NCBI GenBank assembly: GCA_036268055.1
Contig: DATAUW010000001.1
Coordinates: forward strand, 62,001 to 126,000
Reading direction: 5' to 3'
DNA: 64,000 nucleotides
Source: Verrucomicrobiia bacterium
GTDB taxonomy: Bacteria; Verrucomicrobiota; Verrucomicrobiia; Limisphaerales; Pedosphaeraceae
Shown: positions 43,228 to 51,807 of the stretch, piece after piece
Layout of the letters: each line of letters begins with the position of its first letter
Position numbering within the stretch: the stretch's first letter is position 1
Position numbers and translations under genes: made by a program
The notes under the pieces: generated by a model
What the model was told of the DNA's origin: nothing
Database searches by the model: none
The model's input: only the letters and a program-made list of their open reading frames with translations

Positions 43228-45552
43228 CTATTTCAAATAAATTTTCATCTCCTTGCCTTGCAGCATATCGGTGTGTTTTACAAACCATCCGTCAAGCGGC
43301 TTGTCGCCGATGGTGATTTTATCAATATTATCGCCTTTGCCTTTTTTGACGATGGTGAAAGTCTCGCCGTTGCCCAGGGTTATGGCGATTTTGTCGAAAA
43401 TAGGCACTGATACGATGTATTCAGGGTCGGCTGGGGAGTAAGGGTAGATGCCCATGGCATTGAAGACATACCATCCCGTGAGCGAACCCTGATCGTCCAT
43501 TCCTGGCAAAGCCAGACCTTCAGCACCCATGCCAAAGTAATGGAAGAGCAGCTTGGTGAGAACGGCCTGTGATTTCTCCGGCTTATTCACGAAATAATAG
43601 AGGTAAGGATAGTTGAAGTCGGGCTGGTTACCCATGCAGAACTGTCCGAGAAAACACGATAGATTGTCCCTGGCATATCCTTTCCAGGGAATAGTAAACA
43701 GATCGTCGAGTTTCCGCTCGAAATCCGCCGGGCTTTTGTAAAGGCTGATTAAGCCCTGCGTATCCTGCGGCACGAAGAAAGATGCCTGCCAGGCATTAGC
43801 CTCGCGATACATAAACTCATAGTAGGGATAATATGGATCGAACGGCGCATACCAGGTTCCATCGGCAAGGCGGCCTCTCATCAGCTCAGTTTCCGGATCG
43901 AATACATTTTTGTAGTTCTGGCTGCGCTTCAACATTTCGTTGTACGTGTTGGTGTCGCCCAGCGCTTGGGCAAGCCGCGCGATGGAATAATCGGAATAGG
44001 CATACTCCAGCGTCTTGGTGGTTCCAGCGGTAGATTTAGTTTCGGTCACCGGGTGGGCGAGGTTGGCTTCGGGAACATAGCCGAGCGCCATATATTCTTT
44101 GTTGTGAGGCCTTGCCCGATTGCCGTCGCCAGTGTTGGCATTGTTAAGCATGTAGTGGAATGCCTCCTGAACATCAAAGTTCGTGACGCCGCGCAGATAC
44201 GACCCCGTTATGTAAGCCGAACCAAAATCGCCGTGGAACGAGGTGGGCAGAAATCCCGAACGCGCGCTGCGGCGCAACATGGAGTTGATAATCTCGTTGC
44301 TGACATCAGGAAGCAGCATGTCCAACAGGACCAGTTTAGTGCGGAAAGTATCCCACAAGGCCGGACTCGTCAGCGCTTCGAATTCTGCGCCGGCGTCGCT
44401 GGTAAGACTCGGGAACCAGAACTGCCGGAACAGGCAGGAGTAGAACAATTCTTTCTGCCGGTCAGTTCCGCCGGTTACCTGAATTTTGTCGAGCATCGTT
44501 TCCCAGTTTTGATTCGCCTCTTTGCGAACCTGAATGAAACTTTTTCCGCCAATCTCAACTTCCAGATTGTGTTTTGCCGCTTCGATGCTCGTATAGGAAA
44601 GGGCGATCTTTACCTCCAAAGGCTTGCTTTCCTTTTCGAAGCTGATTACCGGAACGTCAATCTTCCCGCTGATTCTTCTTCGACCGCCAGCGCCCTGGCC
44701 GGAACGCGGAATGACGGGCTGGTTGGGATCACGCTTGTAGGTATCTATGCTTTTGATGCGCTCATTCATCACGCAATAAAAGCACAAGCCACCCTGCTTT
44801 CCCGAAACGGCATAATCACCCGACTGCTGCAAATCCCAATCGCTGCTGCCGCCTCCTGAATGAACTAGATCGAATGCGAGTTTCTTCTCTTGCCCGCCCA
44901 GGTAGGTGAATTTGTAGTAAGCACACCGCCTGGTGGCAGTTACTTCAGCGTTGATGTCGTAGCGTTCCAGGCGAACCTGATAATAACCCGGGTGGGCCGA
45001 TTCACCGGCGTGGTTAAATTTCGATGCAAAATCATCGGCAGTGAATCCGCTGCCTTCAAGTGGCATGATGGGAATGTTCTGCTTTCCCCACTGCGTATCG
45101 CTCGTTTGAGCAAAAGCCTTGATCGTATTGACTTCGTATTCATATCCGCTCCCGCTGCCATAAGTAGTAATGGGAACTGCCTGAACCATGGCAAAGGGAA
45201 CAGTCGCTGCGGGCGCGTTCAAGCCATTCCAAGTCCGCCAGGACGCAACATAGCCGAGGTCGGCGCTGTTGGTCAGAACGGTGGTTCCGACAAAGGGATT
45301 CACATAGCTCGTCAGCGAACGACCTGTTTGGCTGAGATGACTGCAACCTGTTACGACCATCATCAACGCCGCAATCACAAGCTGTATTGAATTTCCAACG
45401 CAATTAAAAATGTTTGTTTTGCTATCTACCGGCCGGAATATTGATTTGCCGTTGGCAATTCCGGCAGGCCGGGGAGTGTTGGATTTTAATTTCCCAAATC
45501 TGAGGACTTCTCCTCTGATGGTTTCGGCTTGGGAGATTTTCGTGGTTTGCAT
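43228..45552 (-). CDS. GH92 family glycosidase (alpha-mannosidase type), lipoprotein
   Basis: About 774 residues from the ATG at 45550-45552; the longer frame begins with TTG at 45630. An N-terminal hydrophobic run ends in the lipobox-like VVTGC, preceded by a long region. GH92 landmarks are SYVNPFVGT, the aromatic and Pro-rich PAATVPFAMVQ, SGSGYEYEVN, FSHTS-like FAQTSDTQWG, GNQPDFNYPYLYYF and GMDDQGSLTGWYVFNAMG. GH92 enzymes are calcium-dependent exo-alpha-mannosidases that trim N-glycans or fungal mannan, using an inverting mechanism. It is probably anchored in the envelope. Which linkage is cut cannot be told here. Confidence 0.94.
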   Translation of the reverse strand: MQTTKISQAETIRGEVLRFGKLKSNTPRPAGIANGKSIFRPVDSKTNIFNCVGNSIQLVIAALMMVVTGCSHLSQTGRSLTSYVNPFVGTTVLTNSADLGYVASWRTWNGLNAPAATVPFAMVQAVPITTYGSGSGYEYEVNTIKAFAQTSDTQWGKQNIPIMPLEGSGFTADDFASKFNHAGESAHPGYYQVRLERYDINAEVTATRRCAYYKFTYLGGQEKKLAFDLVHSGGGSSDWDLQQSGDYAVSGKQGGLCFYCVMNERIKSIDTYKRDPNQPVIPRSGQGAGGRRRISGKIDVPVISFEKESKPLEVKIALSYTSIEAAKHNLEVEIGGKSFIQVRKEANQNWETMLDKIQVTGGTDRQKELFYSCLFRQFWFPSLTSDAGAEFEALTSPALWDTFRTKLVLLDMLLPDVSNEIINSMLRRSARSGFLPTSFHGDFGSAYITGSYLRGVTNFDVQEAFHYMLNNANTGDGNRARPHNKEYMALGYVPEANLAHPVTETKSTAGTTKTLEYAYSDYSIARLAQALGDTNTYNEMLKRSQNYKNVFDPETELMRGRLADGTWYAPFDPYYPYYEFMYREANAWQASFFVPQDTQGLISLYKSPADFERKLDDLFTIPWKGYARDNLSCFLGQFCMGNQPDFNYPYLYYFVNKPEKSQAVLTKLLFHYFGMGAEGLALPGMDDQGSLTGWYVFNAMGIYPYSPADPEYIVSVPIFDKIAITLGNGETFTIVKKGKGDNIDKITIGDKPLDGWFVKHTDMLQGKEMKIYLK

Positions 45553-45829
45553 AACCTTTTTTACTCCGTAGCCATCCGATGCACCATTCTGAATTTTGAC
45601 ACCCACGCTAACAAAGTCGCCTGCTTTCAAAGTCCGCGAATTGGACGCTTGCGTTCATTGTGAACTCTCTGGTAGAGTTAAGTCGTGATGTCGGCGTGTG
45701 CGAGCAAAACTGCTGGTTGCGGTCAGGAAATGGTTGCTTTGGCTTCCATGACCTTACACTCGTAAGCTTCGTAGCACACTGCCCAATCAGACATTCAATC
45801 AGCGACGCAAGTGATTGATTGTCAATGCA

Positions 45830-45916
45830 GCCGATGTGGCGGAATTGGCAGACGCGCTAGACTCAAAATCTAGTGTCTTTATTGACGTGTGGGTTCGACC
45901 CCCTCCATCGGTACCA
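45830..45916 (+). tRNA. tRNA-Leu (CAA)
   Basis: Acceptor GCCGATG/CATCGGT and anticodon stem CTAGA/TCTAG around the loop CTCAAAA give anticodon CAA. A long variable arm typical of class II tRNAs follows. The T-loop reads GGTTCGACC and CCA is encoded at 45914-45916. Confidence 0.95.
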
Positions 45917-45932
45917 CTTTCTTGTATGCTCT

Positions 45933-48419
45933 GTGTCTGACGGCGAAAAAGTGCAGTTGTCCTGCCCCAAGTGCGGGCAGCGGATTGCCGCACCGGCCAA
46001 CCGGGGCGGCGCTCGCGCCAAATGTCCTAATTGCCAAACGGTCTTTACCCTCCCTGGCCCGCGCACGGACGCTCCCTCTCCGCCGCGCCGCTACGATGGT
46101 CTTCCCCCTTTTCCAATCATTCGCGTTTATCGCGCCTGGCTTTGGTATGACGTCGTCGCCATTTACGAAAAACATCTTGTCTGCGGAAAACGCTTTTTGC
46201 TTCCGCCCAACATCACCGAGGAAATGTGCGCGCCTTCGGGCGAAGCCGCTCTGAAAAAAATTCTGTTCCGGCCCCGGAGCATTTTTTTCTCGGACATCAC
46301 GGAATTCAGGGAGGACGGTATAATTGCGCTGCCGTCTGCCGGCAACCGCGCGAATTCCTTCAGCATCGTTGGGAAAAAAAAGGAGCGGCTGCGCTTTTCC
46401 GTGCAAGCCTCGCAACTCAAAACTCCCCGCTCCTATTTTGCCACCATGCTTGGCGACCGCTACTGGCTCGCGAAAGGATCGTGGCTTTCGCGTTACTTTC
46501 TAGTGCGCTTGTTTTTGATTTGTGGTGTTCTGGCCCTCTTGTTCGGTTTCACTTCTTTCATTTATCGGTATCCAGTCCTTGCCTTGCTCGGTGTCGCGCC
46601 CGGCGCGGCTTTGTGCGGGCTCGGTTCATGGCTTCAATTCGGAAAAAAACGGCCCGAGAAAAAACAATTCAATAAATATCCCTCAAGTGAAGTCACGCCG
46701 TTGCGCTCAAAAACATCCGACGCGTCAGCACGCCCGCCCTTTCGCGCCGTATGGCTCGGTCTGCCGCTCAAGTTGCTTGGCGTGGCATATCTGATCGTTA
46801 TCGCCAGCCCGCTCACAAACGGGCTCGGCCCCATAGTCTTCCAACATTTTCATCACGCGAACACCATCATCTATTCGATTTGGGGATTGGTCTGGCTGCC
46901 CGCGCCGCTGTTGATATTGGCCGGCTATCGCCTGTGCGTGCGCCAGCGCGAACGCCTGAACAGCGCGGATGCGCGCAAACCCATCGTCATTCTCCGGCCA
47001 TTTGAAATGGATCCGGCCATTTCGCTTCAGCCCGCCGGTCCGCTGGCGTGGCTAATGGGAATCCGTTCCCGCTGGCTCATGCCGCCGGACCCGAAACCAA
47101 AACCCAAAAAACGCCGCTGGCATTTCCCGCTTTGGGACCTGTTGATGTTGAACCATCCGGTGAAACTTTTCCGGATGCTGCTTGATTTTTACGTCAAGCC
47201 CGCCGAGGAATCGCTCGTGAATTATTTTCGGAGACTTGGGCCCGTCCTGGCCATTGGCAAATCCGGCAATCCCACGACGCCGGAAAAAGAGCGCAAATAT
47301 TCCGACTATTCGCAATGGCAAAACACCGTTCGCAGTCAGCTTGCCCACGCGCAAGGCGTTGTCGTACTGCCCGGCGCGCCGGCGGGCGTCCGCTGGGAAC
47401 TCGAACAAGTCCACGCCAGCGTGGACCCATCGCGCGTCCTGCTTTGCCCAGCCGCCGATTGGCAAAATCCGCAGGCGTACGAGGAACTGTCCATGTTCGC
47501 GCGCAATATTTTGGAAGCAAACTTGCCGCGCGCATTGCCGTTCAGAAAACGGCCGGTATTTATTTTGTTTGATGAAAATTGGAAGCCGCGAGTTCACGAA
47601 CTGAATTACAAATTCCAATTACTTTGGCCGTTTATGAGCGATGCGGCGAGCCTGCGTCGTTCATTAAAACCCTTCGTCAAAGGCTGGGAGGGAAAGAAAT
47701 TGCCGGTGACGCGCCGCCCGAATTGGTTGCGCGCCACGCTCAACTGGTCCGGCACGGCCCTCGCTCTCGCATTCGCATTGGCTTTGATTTGCCTGCCCTT
47801 TTTTGGCGCGGATTCCACTGCCGAGGCGATCATTGATCCCGAATTTTCCGCCACAGTTGCGAGCGCGATCACTTTTGATGACGACAAAGAACCTGCGCCG
47901 TTTACCGCAATGGCGTCCGACGATCCGCAAGTCCAGGAAGCCACCAGCAACGCGGCCAAACAACTCGCCGCTCAAAATCATAAAACGCTCAAGGGCAAAT
48001 CCGTTTCGTACGAATTTGAAATTCCTGAAACGATGATCGAAGTGCCGGGTGACAATGACCTGATGGAATTCTCGCGCGAAAGTCCTGATGGCCGTCTTCG
48101 CCTCCAGGTTGTCGCCGCGGCGGGCAAGGAGGATTTGAATTCCTTGCCGGAATTGCGGCTGTCGCAAAACAATGTGCTCGGCAAATCCGAGGCTCGATTG
48201 GAATCCACGCAAAAAATTCGCGAAGGTAACGTGACGTGGACCGAGGCCCGCGTCCTGGCGAAGTCCAAGGATGGAATCGTCCGTGAAATCTCGCGCGGAA
48301 CCAGTGGCGATTACGGCACGATCATCGTCATCATTTCGTTGAATAATTCCGCCGAAACCGACCCGACCTATCAAACCATCGTGGACGATATTTTAAAATC
48401 GTTCAACGTGACGCATTGA
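45933..48419 (+). CDS. Zinc-ribbon multi-pass membrane protein with a conserved Rossmann-like central domain
   Basis: About 828 residues from the GTG at 45933. The frame opens inside tRNA-Leu at 45873, which cannot be the real start; GTG 45951 is an alternative. A zinc ribbon (CPKC...CPNC, Cys 11, 14, 31 and 34) is followed by membrane helix pairs near 189-236 and 279-336. A cytoplasmic domain at about 350-590 carries ILRPFEMD, GPVLAIGKSGNPTTPEKERK, WQNTVRSQLAHAQGVVVLPG and GVRWELEQV, then VFILFDENW. Another helix lies near 600-622, then a C-terminal alpha/beta domain at about 660-828 of PsbP-like look. The central block resembles membrane proteins of unknown role seen in many bacteria. The function is not known. 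Confidence 0.83.
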   Translation: MSDGEKVQLSCPKCGQRIAAPANRGGARAKCPNCQTVFTLPGPRTDAPSPPRRYDGLPPFPIIRVYRAWLWYDVVAIYEKHLVCGKRFLLPPNITEEMCAPSGEAALKKILFRPRSIFFSDITEFREDGIIALPSAGNRANSFSIVGKKKERLRFSVQASQLKTPRSYFATMLGDRYWLAKGSWLSRYFLVRLFLICGVLALLFGFTSFIYRYPVLALLGVAPGAALCGLGSWLQFGKKRPEKKQFNKYPSSEVTPLRSKTSDASARPPFRAVWLGLPLKLLGVAYLIVIASPLTNGLGPIVFQHFHHANTIIYSIWGLVWLPAPLLILAGYRLCVRQRERLNSADARKPIVILRPFEMDPAISLQPAGPLAWLMGIRSRWLMPPDPKPKPKKRRWHFPLWDLLMLNHPVKLFRMLLDFYVKPAEESLVNYFRRLGPVLAIGKSGNPTTPEKERKYSDYSQWQNTVRSQLAHAQGVVVLPGAPAGVRWELEQVHASVDPSRVLLCPAADWQNPQAYEELSMFARNILEANLPRALPFRKRPVFILFDENWKPRVHELNYKFQLLWPFMSDAASLRRSLKPFVKGWEGKKLPVTRRPNWLRATLNWSGTALALAFALALICLPFFGADSTAEAIIDPEFSATVASAITFDDDKEPAPFTAMASDDPQVQEATSNAAKQLAAQNHKTLKGKSVSYEFEIPETMIEVPGDNDLMEFSRESPDGRLRLQVVAAAGKEDLNSLPELRLSQNNVLGKSEARLESTQKIREGNVTWTEARVLAKSKDGIVREISRGTSGDYGTIIVIISLNNSAETDPTYQTIVDDILKSFNVTH

Positions 48420-48427
48420 TCGGTACA

Positions 48428-48470
48428 CAAAAAAAGCTGAAACCCGTTATCGGATTTCAGCTTGGTTTTA
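48428..48470. terminator. Bidirectional terminator between convergent genes
   Basis: AAGCTGAAA (48434-48442) pairs with TTTCAGCTT (48455-48463), with inner CCG/CGG pairing. A T-run on the minus-strand side and GGTTTT on the plus side suit both flanking genes. Confidence 0.88.
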
Positions 48471-48481
48471 AGGACTAAAAT

Positions 48482-49213
48482 TTATTTCGCGTCAATCACG
48501 CGGACCTTGATGTTCCGGAACGAAACCTGGCCGTGGTCGCCTTGCAGCGCGATATAACCGGTGGGCGATTTCGCAAAGCCCGGCATTTTCGAGAATTTGC
48601 TCTTCGCGACGCGTGCGTTGAAGTCATCGCTGCCGAGCACGTATTCAAAATATTTCACACCATTGATATCGTGCTCGCACTTGTCCGGGCTGATGAGCAG
48701 GCGCACATGGTTCCATTCGCCAACAGGCTTGGTGGCATCAAGCGTTTTGCCGGTGGCGGGATCAATCGGCGGCTGATACAACTGGTAAAGCCAGCCGCAA
48801 CGAATCGGATCGCGCGCTTCCTTATTGTCCTCAAGCTGGAACTCCGGCCCCGTCGCCCATACCGCGCCGCCCGTGTCGCCCACGTGATACATGATGCCGC
48901 TGTTGCCCGCCTCAGAGATATTATAATCCAGTTGCAACTCGAACCATTGATATTGATTGCTGGTCACGATATCGCCTGCGTTGTGCGGATCGGAACAAAC
49001 CAAAACGCCATCCTTCACTTCCCAGCCGGGGCGCACGCCGTCGTGCTTGAAATTATGCCAGCCATTGAAGTCCTTGCCGTCGAACAAAAGCTGCCAGCCC
49101 GCGGCGCGCTCACTGGAGCTAAGAGTATTAGGCTCGTCCTGCGCGTAAGCGGATGTGCCGGCGGCAAACGCGAGGGACAAACAAGTTAAAGAAATCAATA
49201 GGGTATTTTTCAT
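48482..49213 (-). CDS. DUF1080 (3-keto-disaccharide hydrolase-like) secreted protein
   Basis: A 243-residue exported protein (signal MKNTLLISLTCLSLAFAAGTS, cut near AYA). It has a single DUF1080 concanavalin-like jelly roll: GWQLLFDGKDFNGWHNFK, DGVLVCSDPHN, WFELQLDYNISEAGNSGIMYHVG, then WNHVRLLI and the closing GYIALQGDHGQVSFRNIKVR. DUF1080 members are very abundant in Verrucomicrobiota and Planctomycetota, and some cleave 3-keto-glycosides. It may act on glycosides first oxidised by Gfo/Idh/MocA enzymes such as the one at 9070-10236, but the genes are far apart. Confidence 0.94.
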   Translation of the reverse strand: MKNTLLISLTCLSLAFAAGTSAYAQDEPNTLSSSERAAGWQLLFDGKDFNGWHNFKHDGVRPGWEVKDGVLVCSDPHNAGDIVTSNQYQWFELQLDYNISEAGNSGIMYHVGDTGGAVWATGPEFQLEDNKEARDPIRCGWLYQLYQPPIDPATGKTLDATKPVGEWNHVRLLISPDKCEHDINGVKYFEYVLGSDDFNARVAKSKFSKMPGFAKSPTGYIALQGDHGQVSFRNIKVRVIDAK

Positions 49214-49301
49214 GAGTGCGAGATTAAGACGAAAGCCCCCGCCAACGCCAGCGAAAATCGTCTCCTCATTTTCGGGGAGCCGTAACCCTCTACACTTCCC
49301 T

Positions 49302-49712
49302 TTATCCGCCCGATTCGACTTTCTGCAATCGTTCCAGCGCGCCCTGGATGGCTTGAAGCGACCGCAGCATTTCCATTTTCAATTCGTCGCTCGGCGGATG
49401 CTCGGTGTCGGTCATGATCGCGCCTAATTTCTCCAGCAACGCAGGCGCGCGCTTTTTGAAACTGGCGATCTGGGTTTCCCACGCGAGTTTCTTTTTGGCG
49501 CAATCGAGCAGAACTTTCAAAAATTCCACTTCTTCGCGCGTCGTGCGCGTGCCCTGATATTTCGCGTTGACCACATTCAAATCCGCCATCACCGACGCAA
49601 TGGTGCGTTCGCTTCGCGCGATGTCGGCGGCGAATTTATTTACCTCAACCAAAACTTTTTGGCGTTCGGCCGCTTTGATGTGCGCCCTTTCAGTATAACG
49701 ATTCAAGGACAT
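49302..49712 (-). CDS. Small helical hypothetical protein
   Basis: A 136-residue, wholly alpha-helical, charged protein starting MSLNRYTERAHIKAAERQKV. There is no signal peptide or membrane segment, and heptad-like spacing of Leu, Ile and Val suggests a coiled coil through most of its length. Parts read FAADIARSERTIASVMADL and EFLKVLLDCAKKKLAWE. I do not recognise the family. It lies between the DUF1080 and GH3 genes on the same strand, separated from GH3 by a terminator, so it is probably transcribed alone. Confidence 0.7.
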   Translation of the reverse strand: MSLNRYTERAHIKAAERQKVLVEVNKFAADIARSERTIASVMADLNVVNAKYQGTRTTREEVEFLKVLLDCAKKKLAWETQIASFKKRAPALLEKLGAIMTDTEHPPSDELKMEMLRSLQAIQGALERLQKVESGG

Positions 49713-49754
49713 ATTTGCAGGTTGCGCAACAAATTCGGCTAAATCAAGCGCTCA

Positions 49755-49795
49755 ATAAAAAAATGCAGCGGTTGCCGCTTTCGCCGCAACCGCTG
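49755..49795 (-). terminator. Terminator of the GH3 gene
   Basis: AGCGGTTGC (49767-49775) and GCAACCGCT (49786-49794) form a perfect 9-bp stem, followed on the minus strand by a T-run at 49763-49757. Confidence 0.9.
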
Positions 49796-49812
49796 AATGT
49801 GTTCAAGATTTT

Positions 49813-51708
49813 TTAGTAGCTCAAACCAAAACCATAGGAAAACTGCGGCGCTTCAACCACCGTCGTCGGATTCAGGATTTGCTCATTGCTGCGCGGCCAG
49901 GTGCGCGAAAGTTTGCCTTTGAATTTATAATCGCCGAACAAAACATCCGCCACGCCTTCGCCTTCCGAACCCGGCAGCCATGCGGCGACAAACGCATCGC
50001 TCATATCAAATGAATTTCCCAGCACCAGCGGACGGCCCGAAAGCAAAATGGTGACCACCGGCACGCCGGCGCCTTTCGCTTTTTTGATCAACGCCGCATC
50101 GGCCGCGGCGAGGTTCAGGTCTTTGCGGTCGCCCTTCATTTCCGCATAAGGCTGTTCGCCCACCACGACAATGATTTCGTCCGCGCCGGAAAGATTTTCG
50201 CCGTTCGCGGAGTAACTCACCTGGATTTCCTTGATCGCCGCTTCTTTGCGAATGCCATCAAGAATCGTCGTGCCGCCATCCACTCGCTGGCCCGCTTCGC
50301 CCTGCCAGCCGATAGTCCAACCGCCGCATTGGATACCCAAATCATTCGCGCCTTTGCCCACGACCGCGAGGCGTTTCAAGTTCTTCGAGAGCGGCAGCGC
50401 GCGATTGCTATTCTTCAGCAACACCAACGATTCCCGCACACATTCACGCGCCACGAGACGATGCTCCGGCGAACCGACTTCCTCCGTCAGCTTGGGATCG
50501 GTCGAGATGTTTTCAAAAATGCCGAGCATATATTTCTCGCGCAGGATGCGATGCACCGCATCGTCAATGCGCGATTGCGGAATCTTTCCTTCGCTCACAA
50601 GTTCCTTCATATAGCGGATGAATTCCTCGTAATTATTTTTCTGCCCCGGGCCGTTCGGAATCATGATCATGTCGAGACCCGCATTGATCGAAATCTCCAC
50701 GCAACTCTTATAATTATTCGTGATCTGGTCAATCGCCGCCCAATCCGAGATGAGAAATCCTTTGAAACCGAGTTCGCCCTTCAACACGCCCGTCAGCAAA
50801 TCCTTGTTCGCGTGCATTCTGACGCCGTTCCAACTGTTGTACGAAACCATGATCGAACCGACGCCCGCCTTCACGGTCGCAACGTAAGGCGCCAAAAATA
50901 ATTTGCGCATCCGCTCGTCGTCGCCCACGGAATTTCCCTGATCAATGCCATCGGTCGTGCCGCCGTCCGCGAGGAAATGTTTGGCGCACGCGAGCACCGA
51001 GCCATCATCGGAAAGTTTCTTGCCCTGATAACCATGCACCGCCGCCGCGCCGAGTTCCGAGCACAATTCCGGGTTCTCGCCAAAGCTCTCGTAGGTGCGG
51101 CCCCAGCGTTCATTCTGCGCCACCGCCACGCACGGGGCAAAGGCCCATCGGATGCCTGTGCCCGCGACTTCTTCCGCCGTCACGCGCGCGGCTTTCTCGA
51201 TCAATTTTGGATTGCGCGTCGCGCCCAAACCGACGTTGTGCGGGAACATGACCGCGCCCTGCACGTTATTATGGCCGTGCACGGCGTCAATGCCGTAGAG
51301 CAGCGGAATCTTGAGACGCGTCTTGAGCGCGTAAGATTGAAATTCGTCGGTCGCCGCGAGCCAGCCTTTCGCCGTGATGTCCGCCGGGTCGGAACTGCCG
51401 CCGCTCAACACCGAGCCAAAACCATATTTCTGGACATCGCTCATGTTCTTCTTCAACGCGTCCATATCTACTTGCGTCATCTGCCCGATCTTTTCGTCGA
51501 GCGTCATCTTCGCCAGCAACGCATCGGCTTCGCTATCTGCCTTCGCCGCGCTCTGCGCAAACACACTCTGGCTGGGAAAGGCAAGCGCGCTTGCCAGCAT
51601 GAGAGACAGGACGCCTGCTCGCGTGCAAACATGTTGCGCGAGGCTGATCTTAAAAAACGAATTCCGATGACCGTGCGAGGACGGTGGTTGCGTAGATTGT
51701 GAAAACAT
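49813..51708 (-). CDS. GH3 family beta-glucosidase, secreted
   Basis: A 631-residue retaining beta-glycosidase. The signal region is VLSLMLASALAFPSQSVFAQ, preceded by about 30 residues. The N-terminal barrel starts LLAKMTLDEKIGQMTQVD and contains YGIDAVHGHNNVQGAVMFPH, AKHFLADGGT and the nucleophile block GFLISDWAAID. The second domain contains LVLLKNSNRALPL and ends near SRTWPRSNEQILN and FSYGFGLSY. Length and motifs match barley-exoglucanase-like GH3 enzymes that act on beta-1,3/1,4-gluco-oligosaccharides. It is divergent from GH30, and the two share a 99-base promoter region. Confidence 0.96.
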   Translation of the reverse strand: MFSQSTQPPSSHGHRNSFFKISLAQHVCTRAGVLSLMLASALAFPSQSVFAQSAAKADSEADALLAKMTLDEKIGQMTQVDMDALKKNMSDVQKYGFGSVLSGGSSDPADITAKGWLAATDEFQSYALKTRLKIPLLYGIDAVHGHNNVQGAVMFPHNVGLGATRNPKLIEKAARVTAEEVAGTGIRWAFAPCVAVAQNERWGRTYESFGENPELCSELGAAAVHGYQGKKLSDDGSVLACAKHFLADGGTTDGIDQGNSVGDDERMRKLFLAPYVATVKAGVGSIMVSYNSWNGVRMHANKDLLTGVLKGELGFKGFLISDWAAIDQITNNYKSCVEISINAGLDMIMIPNGPGQKNNYEEFIRYMKELVSEGKIPQSRIDDAVHRILREKYMLGIFENISTDPKLTEEVGSPEHRLVARECVRESLVLLKNSNRALPLSKNLKRLAVVGKGANDLGIQCGGWTIGWQGEAGQRVDGGTTILDGIRKEAAIKEIQVSYSANGENLSGADEIIVVVGEQPYAEMKGDRKDLNLAAADAALIKKAKGAGVPVVTILLSGRPLVLGNSFDMSDAFVAAWLPGSEGEGVADVLFGDYKFKGKLSRTWPRSNEQILNPTTVVEAPQFSYGFGLSY

Positions 51709-51753
51709 AATGGTTTATTGAGCGCCAAGGTTACTGAGTTACTAATACGACGC

Positions 51754-51776
51754 CACCCCTCTTTAGAGGGGTGCGC
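51754..51776. repeat. CACCCCTC hairpin, copy 1
   Basis: CACCCCTC/GAGGGGTG with loop TTTA, followed by CGC; the 23 bases are identical to 57827-57849. It lies between the divergent GH3 and GH30 genes. Confidence 0.85.
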
Positions 51777-51807
51777 ACCGCGATATAAATGAATACGTTC
51801 TAGCCGT

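Noticed and set aside
45873-45932. Start of the zinc-ribbon protein inside tRNA-Leu
   Set aside because: The first 15 codons would be the tRNA gene itself; a GTG at 45933 or 45951 gives a start before the zinc ribbon.
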